The notes below the pieces were generated by a model that saw only the letters and a list, made by a program, of their open reading frames with translations, searched no databases and was not told where the DNA came from. Source: UBA2197 sp034370465 (lineage in GTDB: Bacteria > Desulfobacterota > Desulfuromonadia > Desulfuromonadales > UBA2197). Taken from it: a stretch of DNA of 30,246 nucleotides. The first letter of the stretch is position 1; every line of letters begins with the position of its first letter. The DNA is taken from the NCBI GenBank assembly GCA_034370465.1, contig JAXMLA010000185.1, positions 1-30,246 of the forward strand, in the 5' to 3' direction. The position numbers and the translations under genes were made by a program. Below, one piece after another: positions 24,301 through 30,246 of the stretch.

Positions 24301-27300
24301 CGATGGGCGCCATGCAGCGTCTCGGCAACAGCCAGGGATTTGTCCTCGATCCGATGCTGGGTCTGCGGCATGGTTTCGTCCTCGAGCCGGGCCAACGCTT
24401 CCAGTTTTCGCTGGTCCTGGCCGCCGCTGACAGCCGCGAGCAGGTGGTGCTGCTGATGGATAAATACTGCGACCCGCATGCGATCAGTCGGGCAATGGAT
24501 TTTGCCTGGGTTTCGGCGCAGCAGGAATTGCAGATCATGCACATCCAGCCGGACGAAGCGCGCCGTTTTCAGCAACTGGCCAGTCACCTCCTCTTTCCCA
24601 ACCCGTTGTTGCGGGCGACTGGGGAGCGCCTTGCAGAAAATTTCAAGGGGCAGGCGGGATTGTGGCCCTACGGCATCTCCGGCGATCTGCCGATTGCCCT
24701 GGTGACGATCGGCGAAGTGCGGGATCTCTCTCTGGCGCGGCAGATGCTCCAGGCTTTCACCTATTGGCGGACCCACGGCTTTTCGACCGATCTGGTGATC
24801 CTCAACGAAGAAGCCGGCAGTTATGAGCGCCCCCTGCAGGAACGGCTGGAACGACTCATTCAGACCCATACCCTCTTTAATGGCACGAACCAACCGGGGG
24901 GCATCTTCCTGCGCAATGCCGCGTTGATCCCGGAGGAGGATCTCAAGCTCCTCAAATTCGCCGCCCGGGTGATTTTGGTGGCGGCGCGCGGCACCCTGGC
25001 CCAGCAATTGGGCGCGCCCAAGGAGGTTTCGCAACTCCCGGAAAAGCTGCCGCAAAGACGTCCCCTGCGCGAACCGTCGGCGCCGCTCCCCTTCATGGAG
25101 CTGAACTACTTCAACAGCCTGGGCGGCTTTACCCCGGACGGGCGCGAATACGCCATCTATCTCGGCCCCAACACCCATACCCCGGCCCCCTGGGTCAATG
25201 TCATCGCCAACCCGAACTTCGGGACGATGGTCAGCGAAACCGGCTCCGGCTTCACCTGGTTTGGTAACAGCCAGCGCAATCGTCTCACCGGCTGGTCGAA
25301 CGACCCCGTCCTCGATCCGCCCTCGGAGGCGCTTTATATTCGAGACGAAGAGAGCGGACTTTTCTGGTCGCCGACAGCAAAGCCGATCCGGGAAGAGTCT
25401 GCCTATCGGGCCCGGCACGGGGCCGGTTATACGGTCTTCGAACATAACAGTCACGGCATCGAGCAGGAGCTGACCGTCTTTGTCCCGGTCGATGATCAGG
25501 GCGGGTCGCCGATCAAACTGCAACGCCTGCGCCTCTTCAATGCCACGTCGCGGCGGCGCCGGCTCTCGGTCACCTGCTATGCGGAATTGATCCTTGGCGA
25601 GAACCGCGAAACCTCGCAGATGCATGTCATCACCAACTGGGATGACGAAGGACAGGCCCTGCTGGCGCGCAATCGTTATCACCCCGAATATCCGGAGCGG
25701 GTCACCTTCGTTGCTATCACCCCCCCGGCTGAATCGTACGGCGCCGACCGCACCACCTTCATCGGCCGCAACCGCACCCTCGCCAATCCGGAAGGGATGG
25801 AAGCGACCCGTCTGTCACAGCGCAGCGGCGCCGGACTCGACCCGTGTGCCGTCCTTCGGGTTGTCCTGGAACTGGCGCCGGGCGAGCGTCGCGAGGTCAC
25901 CTGTCAGCTCGGTCAGGCCGATACGGTCGCCGGAGCCCGTTACCTGCTGCGCACCTATCAGCAGGATCAGGCTTTCGAGGAGGCGCTACAGGCAAGCAAG
26001 ACATGGTGGGATGGCCTCCTCGGCACGATTGAAGTCCGCACTCCGGAGCTGGCCGCCGACCTGCTGATCAACCGCTGGCTGCAATACCAGTCCTTGAGCT
26101 GCCGCATCTGGGGGCGCTCGGCATTTTACCAATCGGGCGGCGCCTTCGGTTTTCGCGATCAATTACAGGATGTCATGGCCTTCCTTTATGCCAAGCCGGA
26201 ACTGGCGCGGGAGCAGATCCTCGTCGCCGCCAGTCGGCAGTTCCGGGAAGGGGATGTGCAGCATTGGTGGCATCCCCCGAGCGGCGCCGGGATTCGCTCG
26301 CGGATCACCGACGATCTCCTTTGGCTCCCCTATGTGGTCGCGCAGTATGTGCGGGTCACCGGCGATAGCGACATCCTCCAGGTCGAGATCCCCTTCCTCA
26401 ACGCCCCGCCCCTGGCCGACAATGAACATGAGGTCTTTATCGTCCCCGAGATCGCCCTGGAACGGGCCACCCTCTTTGAGCATTGCCGGCGCGCCGTCAG
26501 CCGCGGTCTGACCATCGGCCCGCATGGCCTCCCCCTGATCGGAACCGGGGATTGGAACGACGGCATGAATCTGGTCGGCGCCCAAGGGAAGGGGGAGAGC
26601 GTCTGGCTCGGCTGGTTCCTGGCGGATCTGTTGCAGGGGATGGTCGAACTCTCCCAGGTGCTGCTGCAACCGGGACTGGCACGCACCTACCAGCAGGAAA
26701 GGAAAGACCTGATCCAGCGGATCGAACTCGCTGCCTGGGACGGGGAGTGGTATCTGCGCGGCACCTTCGATGACGGCAGCCCCCTCGGCTCCGTTGCCAG
26801 CAAGGAAGCGAAGATCGATTCTCTCCCCCAATCGTGGGCGTGGCTCTCCGGCGCCGCTGACCCGGCGCGGGCGGAGATCGCTCTGGAGTCGGCCTGGCAA
26901 CATCTCGTCCTCCAGAAAGAAGGGCTGGTCCTCCTCTTCGAGCCGCCTTTCGACAAATCCGAACCGTCACCGGGCTACATCAAGGGCTACCCCCCCGGCG
27001 TACGCGAGAACGGCGGCCAATACACCCACGCCGCCCTGTGGATGGCGATGGCGATGGCCCGCAAAGGGGATGGGTCGCGGGCAGTGCAGCTGCTGCGCAT
27101 GCTCAATCCGATCGAACATGCCCGCGATGCGGACGCTGCCTGGCTCTACGGGGTCGAACCCTATGTGGTGGCCGCCGATGTCTACCGCCTGCCGGACCGG
27201 GTCGGGCAGGGGGGGTGGTCCTGGTATACCGGTTCGGCGGCCTGGATGTACCGGGTCTGGGTCGAAGAGGTGCTGGGACTGCAGGTGCGCAGCGGACAAC

Positions 27301-27521
27301 TGCGGATCAACCCGGTCATCCCCGCCACCTGGCCGGGCTTCAGCCTCAACTATCGGCACGGTGAAACGGTCTACGCCATTGAGGTGGAGAATCCGGACGG
27401 CTGCGAGCGTGGTGTCGCCTGGGTCGAGATGGATGGCCAGCGCGTCGCCAGTGGTGCGATCACGCTGGAGCGGAGTTTGGTGAAACATCACGTTGTCGTC
27501 CGCATGGGGGAAGCTGAATGA
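18375..27521 (+). CDS. ndvB: Cyclic beta-1,2-glucan synthase (NdvB/Cgs type: GT84 + glycoamylase-like + GH94)
   Basis: A very large inner-membrane enzyme of 3048 residues, with AGGGAT just before the ATG. The N-terminus has two TM helices (about 50-110), a long helical region with the 'LPKRFYQQLPVL...GMPCIYGLAKDL' pattern (about 230-350), and a further TM pair (about 575-625). The GT84 domain spans about 690-960, with FVITLDSDTQLP (Asp779 and Asp781), SHDLIEG near 895, and RAHRWMRGDWQ near 925. More TM helices lie between about 970 and 1135. A glycoamylase-like region follows (about 1155-1710), with ESAYGNMDLNKTYQYKAFGV and AHHQGMAFLAL. Two Glyco_transf_36-type segments come next, then a GH94 phosphorylase-like domain with GTGDWNDGMNLVG near 2722. 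In Brucella and Rhizobium this enzyme uses UDP-glucose to make, cyclise and trim periplasmic osmoregulatory beta-1,2-glucans. The frame is intact throughout. Confidence 0.96.
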   Translation: MASGNLIGYFATPQEGRKALRMLARHGFRRTALVHKDKDGGVRTTDPFLSRLALAIFLLASLFGAIAGLAAQLLLWPQSLPAWNHPTFLASVLVGAASGVLVALLWLRRGRYGVEPKIMRAHTRWLVTGESVLILQAPVDSLQRPVTLLRESSDVPPALFVMHPKRERRTEARSPDVKLSPAQILEHAQRHAREQQVDPHPQRGTELLKRLKLSRQWARQICEDLTAASQLEQNATPAADWILDNDYILEGNARDVLLNLPKRFYQQLPVLASDPYRGMPCIYGLAKDLVAHTELRLERENVLAYIEAYQTVRTLTTGELWAIPQMLRIALIESIQNMAVTALTNLRERQLADFWANRLIAANRRDSNQLFAILTELAKAEPSPSPYFATQLVGLLYDEAAALAPVKTWLERTLKTILHDLILREQNRQTSEQLSCGNAFTSLRQLALLDWREIFEQLSRVEQILRRDPSGVYAQMDFATRDSCRRAIEELARAANQTEQQVAERAIHLATQAGLEISDDERRRHVGTWLVGAGRAELARRLVCRETLRYRVLEWVNSHHAIVYACALGGFAALFFVLICAFVAAGSVGSVGFIGLALLLLIPVSQLAIDGVNYLIMRLLPPRPLPKMDFQHTGIPDAFRTLVVVPMMLVDAETIQAEVEKLEIRYLANKEENLLFSLFSDYTDAATPSREDDSQLLAIVCDGINALNLRHGSQRFFLFHRERVWCESEQKFIGWERKRGKLEELNCLIDGTRPESAPRIVHVGDPDRLADIRFVITLDSDTQLPHATARRLVETLAHPLNQPRFDAAGNILAGTYTIIQPRVSPSLPSTTASNFSRLFAEAVGIDPYTQVVSDVYQDLTSEGSYHGKGIYDVRAFSRVLSGRFPEEWVLSHDLIEGAHVRVGLASDIELYDEFPAGYQNYSSRAHRWMRGDWQIAEWIFPRVPLAGGGRGANPLSLFDRGKIFDNLRRSLLPMTSLALLTTSWFISPQIGGVATLVVAIQLLFPPLAQLFTTLTTRKGLKYFSLAKVQHDLLRAGADAALLPQQTVVALDAIVRACYRRLISRRHLLEWTTQATGGNAHRRQRRFVATLALGSIFSVSVAMALWSLMPASLGLAAPWLILWFFSPLLVWFLNQRPAADQPCQLPAKDRRFLRMVARRTWRYFSTFVGDETSWLPPDNYQVAHQDRLAMRTSPTNIGLWMASVLAAHDAGYLTLNQVVERLTRTMETINRLERHEGHLLNWYDIQTLTPLEPRYVSAVDSGNLLGALWALEQGLEEILHAPLLGGQAFAGLTDTGEMLKQEISSKECRLPLDHLLAESNVPPGGIVDLLRRQRRMQGNVKAVVAAAGKTVWGVELEQQSLAWNQHSDSYLNWIEILAEKSEIELAPLGSAILLAIQQDLQQAPSLFTLAQGQINSLPLLKAIQEALPTESASLQPWLDRLIAAFATAQWLAGETLGMAERLLANIREFSAGLDMRFLYDRERNLFTIGFNVSTNVQDKSCYDLLASEARFGSFVAIARGDIPLEHWFSMGRPYGAIGGERVLLSWSGTMFEYLMPLLFQHSYSNSLLDKAVREAVTVQVAYGRTRRVPWGISESAYGNMDLNKTYQYKAFGVPALGLKRGLEEQLVIAPYATLLALNVAPKETVQNLKDLAGLGLLGDYGYYEAMDFSRQLQRQGKRGVIIEAYMAHHQGMAFLALTNFLQDNPFPRRFHSDPRVRAFESLLQERIPTLPTLQLTSTRQSKSAMEGVELTAPAESTFTTPHTAIPHSLLLSNGRYGLMVTNSGGGYSQWKGQELTRWRSDQTCDGMGTFCYIQEIDPDRLWATTYQPVGGKTVGYSVNFALERGIFRRKVHGLDSETEVIVSPEDDAEIRRVTLINRTDRPRRLNLTSYVELSMAPHNADRQHPAFNKLFIQTEALPEQQALLAYRRARSDKEVPLYVAHRLTFEHSGDACPQDEDWQFETDRRRFIGRGRTLANPMGAMQRLGNSQGFVLDPMLGLRHGFVLEPGQRFQFSLVLAAADSREQVVLLMDKYCDPHAISRAMDFAWVSAQQELQIMHIQPDEARRFQQLASHLLFPNPLLRATGERLAENFKGQAGLWPYGISGDLPIALVTIGEVRDLSLARQMLQAFTYWRTHGFSTDLVILNEEAGSYERPLQERLERLIQTHTLFNGTNQPGGIFLRNAALIPEEDLKLLKFAARVILVAARGTLAQQLGAPKEVSQLPEKLPQRRPLREPSAPLPFMELNYFNSLGGFTPDGREYAIYLGPNTHTPAPWVNVIANPNFGTMVSETGSGFTWFGNSQRNRLTGWSNDPVLDPPSEALYIRDEESGLFWSPTAKPIREESAYRARHGAGYTVFEHNSHGIEQELTVFVPVDDQGGSPIKLQRLRLFNATSRRRRLSVTCYAELILGENRETSQMHVITNWDDEGQALLARNRYHPEYPERVTFVAITPPAESYGADRTTFIGRNRTLANPEGMEATRLSQRSGAGLDPCAVLRVVLELAPGERREVTCQLGQADTVAGARYLLRTYQQDQAFEEALQASKTWWDGLLGTIEVRTPELAADLLINRWLQYQSLSCRIWGRSAFYQSGGAFGFRDQLQDVMAFLYAKPELAREQILVAASRQFREGDVQHWWHPPSGAGIRSRITDDLLWLPYVVAQYVRVTGDSDILQVEIPFLNAPPLADNEHEVFIVPEIALERATLFEHCRRAVSRGLTIGPHGLPLIGTGDWNDGMNLVGAQGKGESVWLGWFLADLLQGMVELSQVLLQPGLARTYQQERKDLIQRIELAAWDGEWYLRGTFDDGSPLGSVASKEAKIDSLPQSWAWLSGAADPARAEIALESAWQHLVLQKEGLVLLFEPPFDKSEPSPGYIKGYPPGVRENGGQYTHAALWMAMAMARKGDGSRAVQLLRMLNPIEHARDADAAWLYGVEPYVVAADVYRLPDRVGQGGWSWYTGSAAWMYRVWVEEVLGLQVRSGQLRINPVIPATWPGFSLNYRHGETVYAIEVENPDGCERGVAWVEMDGQRVASGAITLERSLVKHHVVVRMGEAE

Positions 27522-30088
27522 TCATGCCGCGCTGGCAGAAAGTTGCGATCATTGCCGCCGGCATCCTCCTTCTGCTGGCGGTTTTCGTCGCTTACCTGCT
27601 CCCGGTGATTGTGATCAGCCAGGCAGAGCAAAGGGTGGAGGCGGCGACCGGGAGAAAGCTGGAAATCGGCGAAATTTCTTTCAACCCCTTTACCCTGGTG
27701 GTGGTGATTGAGGATTTTCGCTTCTCCGAAGTCGGCGGCGAGGAGACCTTTGCCACCTTCAGCCGCGCCCGGATCGCCATGAGCCCTTTATCCCTTATCC
27801 GGGGGAGGGCGATCGTTGCTTCGGCTGATATCACCTCACCCTACTTCCGCATCGTCAGGATCGGGGCGAACAGTTACAACCTCTCCGACCTGCGCAAGTG
27901 GCTCCCCCTCCATCCCCGTTTATCGGTGAGTAACCTGACGATGACCAACGGCTCTGTCGACTTCATCGACCAAGCACTTCCCGCCCCGCAGCGGCATGAA
28001 CTGCGCAAGATCGAACTGGCTGTCCCCTTTATCACCACTATGGCCTATTACTCCGACCGTTTTATCACTCCCCGCCTGAGTGCCGAATTGAATGGCAAGC
28101 CGCTGCAGCTGGAAGGGAAGCTTCGGCCGTTTCCTCGTGCCGCCGAGGCCTCGCTTACCTTCAAGGTGCAGGATCTTTCTCTGCCCGATTACCTCCCCTA
28201 CCTGCCGACAACCTTACCGCTGCGGATCGAATCAGGCAGGTTTTCGACCCAGGCGGTAGTGACCTACCGGACAGCGCAGCAGGAAAAGCCGGAACTGACC
28301 TTGAGTGGCAGCGTGACCCTTGCCGACCTCAAGGTCTCCGACCGGAGTGGAGCCCCCTTTCTGGCGGTGACCCGGGTGGACGCAGAGATCGACCGCGCTC
28401 GTTTTCTGGCGCGGGAATTCGCTCTCTCCTCTTTTTCTGTTGATGGATTGGAGATCTTCCTGACCCGCGATGCCAAGGGGATCTGGAGTCACAGCCGGCT
28501 GGCTGGTAAGCCGACCCCCGGCGCTCCGCCGCGGCGCAAAGCGCTGGTCAGCGTCACCGAGTCGCGGCTGCGAAACGGCCGGTTCCACTTTGTCGACAAC
28601 GTCCCTGCCGGCGGCTTTAGCACCGATCTCGAAGGGATCGCCCTCGACCTGCGGGATTATTCAACCTCACCGGGAAAACGGGCGAGCTGCGCCCTCTCCT
28701 TTACGACCGGGCGCGGCGAGAAGGGGCGCCTGCAGGGGGAGTTCTCCCTTCGTCCCTTTACGGCGGTGGCGGAGTTCGAGCTGAATGAGGTGGAGCTAGC
28801 GGCGTACGCCCCCTACTTTGCTGCGCTCCTCCCCGCCAAGGTCAAGGGGCGCGGTGCTGCCACCGGCAATCTTGCTTTCGGCGGCCCGGAGGGGACGGAG
28901 CTGGAGGTGGCCGATCTGACCATCCGTGATGGCGGACTTCAGTTCCGCCGCCAGCGCCAGGGGGCGATCCTGCCCTTGACGTGGGATCGCCTTCAGCTTG
29001 GTCAGTTAAAGTGGAGCTTCACACCCCTGGCCCTTCATATCGGCGAGGCGAGGCTTTCCCGGTTCAACTCCGAAATTGTCGTGGCAAGCGATGGCAGCCT
29101 CAACCTGGCGCAGCTCTCCCCGTCCGAAAAAAAAGAAGAGCGAGCGCCGCAGGACAAAGGGCGCAGGCTGCGGATCGGGACCGTTATTCTGGAGGACGGT
29201 ACACTGCTCTTCAGTGACCACCGTGTGCCGGGGGGGTACAGCACCACCCTTTACAACCTCGGCGGTCGTATCACTGGACTCTCCTCCGAGTCGAACCGCT
29301 TTGCCGATGTTAACCTGCACGGCACTCTGGAAAAACGCTCGCCACTGACGATTTCCGGGCAGATCAACCCGCTGCGCGGTGATCTCTTCGTCGATCTCAC
29401 GGGGAGTTTCACCGGGATCGAACTTGCTCCGATGACTCCCTATGCCGTGACTTACCTCGGCTATGCGATTGACCAGGGACAACTCTTTCTCAATTCCACC
29501 TATCGGATAAAAAATAAAAAGCTTGATGTGGAGAACAAGCTCCGCATCGCTCAACTCGAATTTGGTCAGCGCCGCGAAAGTGAAAAAGAGATCTCTCCGG
29601 CCGTCCGCGTCGCCGTTGCCCTCCTCAAGGATAAGCAAGGGGAGATCCATCTCGACCTGCCGGTGACCGGACGAACCGATGACCCGCAGTTCAGTGTCAA
29701 AAACCTGGTGCTGGAGATTTTACGAAACCTCCTGACAACGGCGGAAGAAGCCCCGCTCGCCCTGTTGCCGTCCCTCTCCGGTACGCAGGAGGATTGGAGC
29801 AGCGTCGGCTTCGCTCCCGGTTCCAGCGAACTTTCCCCTAATGCACAGGAGAAGCTGCTGAAACTGGCGACGGCCCTGAACGATCGGCCGGCACTGAAGA
29901 TCAGAGTAGTCGGTTTTGCGGAGGACGATGCCGGTCTGCGCGGTCTGGCTGAAGCCCGGGCGGCAGGAGTCAGGGCCTTTCTCGTGGAGCAGGGGGAGAT
30001 GGATGGAACGCGGCTCTTGCTGGAGAGCGGGGAGAGTGATCGGGCGCCGGGGAGCCGGGTTGTGTTGGAAGTGGTGGTCGATGATTAA
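27518..30088 (+). CDS. DUF748/AsmA-like envelope protein with OmpA-like C-terminus
   Basis: About 856 residues. The start ATG 27518 overlaps the glucan synthase stop (ATGA); an alternative in-frame ATG is at 27524. One N-terminal TM helix (about 9-31) is followed by 'ISQAEQRVEAATGRKLEIGEISFNPFTLVVVIEDFRF', the typical opening of DUF748/AsmA-like proteins. Long beta-rich repeats then carry recurring 'L.I..G.[LV].F.D' strands (for example 'TMTNGSVDFID', 'RNGRFHFVDN', 'LEDGTLLFSDH'). This family is thought to form elongated periplasmic bridges related to TamB/YhdP lipid carriers. The end (about 770-856) has an OmpA-like pattern: 'FAPGSSELSPNAQEKLLKLATAL', 'IRVVGFAED', 'LAEARAAGVRAFLV'. Tight coupling to the glucan synthase suggests a role in envelope assembly with cyclic glucans (inference). 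Confidence 0.88.
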   Translation: MIMPRWQKVAIIAAGILLLLAVFVAYLLPVIVISQAEQRVEAATGRKLEIGEISFNPFTLVVVIEDFRFSEVGGEETFATFSRARIAMSPLSLIRGRAIVASADITSPYFRIVRIGANSYNLSDLRKWLPLHPRLSVSNLTMTNGSVDFIDQALPAPQRHELRKIELAVPFITTMAYYSDRFITPRLSAELNGKPLQLEGKLRPFPRAAEASLTFKVQDLSLPDYLPYLPTTLPLRIESGRFSTQAVVTYRTAQQEKPELTLSGSVTLADLKVSDRSGAPFLAVTRVDAEIDRARFLAREFALSSFSVDGLEIFLTRDAKGIWSHSRLAGKPTPGAPPRRKALVSVTESRLRNGRFHFVDNVPAGGFSTDLEGIALDLRDYSTSPGKRASCALSFTTGRGEKGRLQGEFSLRPFTAVAEFELNEVELAAYAPYFAALLPAKVKGRGAATGNLAFGGPEGTELEVADLTIRDGGLQFRRQRQGAILPLTWDRLQLGQLKWSFTPLALHIGEARLSRFNSEIVVASDGSLNLAQLSPSEKKEERAPQDKGRRLRIGTVILEDGTLLFSDHRVPGGYSTTLYNLGGRITGLSSESNRFADVNLHGTLEKRSPLTISGQINPLRGDLFVDLTGSFTGIELAPMTPYAVTYLGYAIDQGQLFLNSTYRIKNKKLDVENKLRIAQLEFGQRRESEKEISPAVRVAVALLKDKQGEIHLDLPVTGRTDDPQFSVKNLVLEILRNLLTTAEEAPLALLPSLSGTQEDWSSVGFAPGSSELSPNAQEKLLKLATALNDRPALKIRVVGFAEDDAGLRGLAEARAAGVRAFLVEQGEMDGTRLLLESGESDRAPGSRVVLEVVVDD

Positions 30089-30110
30089 ACCTGAAAACGG
30101 CAGTCAGCCA

Positions 30111-30140
30111 CAGATAAGTGCGGATAAAATCAGATAAATC
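30111..30140. repeat. Three-copy 10-bp tandem repeat (C[AG]GATAANNN)
   Basis: CAGATAAGTG, CGGATAAAAT and CAGATAAATC follow each other exactly, 22 bp after the DUF748 stop and preceded by AGCCA. This matches the 'CCACAGAT.AA' type of decamer repeat I recall from Geobacter and Pelobacter intergenic regions. Confidence 0.7.
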
Positions 30141-30141
30141 G

Positions 30142-30173
30142 GGCAGTTCAACGTTTTGTTGAATTCACCTGCC
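30142..30173 (+). terminator. Possible stem-loop after the glucan synthase operon
   Basis: TTCAAC (30147-30152) pairs with GTTGAA (30158-30163) around a GTTTT loop, and the outer GGCAG/CTGCC arms can pair across a 5-nt bulge. There is no T-run after the stem, so this is a weak terminator candidate for the operon ending at 30088. Confidence 0.35.
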
Positions 30174-30246
30174 TGGACAAGCATTTGACAACAGTTTTAT
30201 TCGACTTTATCCCAGGGTTGTCCGGTTAGGTCTTTGCATTAAGCTC

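Noticed and set aside
23559..25682. Long open frame of 707 codons on the minus strand inside the glucan synthase gene
   Set aside because: It is antisense to a region with clear, continuous homology to NdvB. Its translation is compositionally odd (many Arg, Gly, Gln), it has no recognisable motif, and it is explained by GC-rich third codon positions of the real gene.

Overview
The window looks like a chromosomal segment of a Gram-negative bacterium, most likely a Desulfuromonadales/Geobacter-type member of the old Deltaproteobacteria. This is inferred from the moderately high GC content, the strong AGGAGG-type ribosome sites, several exported lipoproteins with N-terminal lipoboxes, GLUG and DUF1566 surface proteins, and short heptamer and decamer intergenic repeats. 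No rRNA, tRNA, CRISPR array, transposase or phage gene was seen.

Layout. (1) 1-2447: the 3'-truncated end of a tiny membrane protein gene on the minus strand, then a translationally coupled pair (TPR protein, alpha/beta hydrolase) closed by a strong hairpin terminator. (2) 2534-13768: a surface/envelope block. It has two related secreted GLUG-repeat proteins (A on minus, frameshifted; B on plus) on either side of a 12-TM LuxR-type regulator. These are followed by a glycine-rich repeat lipoprotein, an exported protein with an STN-like domain and a charged coiled coil, and a convergent LVIVD beta-propeller lipoprotein. (3) 14070-14363: a small DUF6172-like gene. (4) 14464-18057: a minus-strand cluster reading type III polyketide synthase, isoprenylcysteine-methyltransferase-like protein, a VOC + AHSA1 fusion, and an exported Tyr/Trp- then Arg/Gln-rich protein. 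(5) 18375-30088: a 9.1-kb cyclic beta-1,2-glucan synthase gene (NdvB/Cgs type), translationally coupled to a DUF748/AsmA-like envelope protein with an OmpA-like C-terminus.

The most interesting part is the GLUG/LuxR block. An identical 22-bp element containing the perfect palindrome AAAGTCGACTTT lies about 100-130 bp upstream of each GLUG gene, in the same orientation relative to each gene. The second copy also sits in the divergent promoter region of the membrane LuxR gene. This suggests a one-component, membrane-embedded regulator controlling a pair of surface proteins. Both GLUG proteins also carry an unusual feature: a C-terminal fibronectin-III-like domain split by a hydrophobic hairpin that ends in a lipobox-like cysteine motif.

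All functional assignments come from reading motifs and remembered family features. No database search was run.
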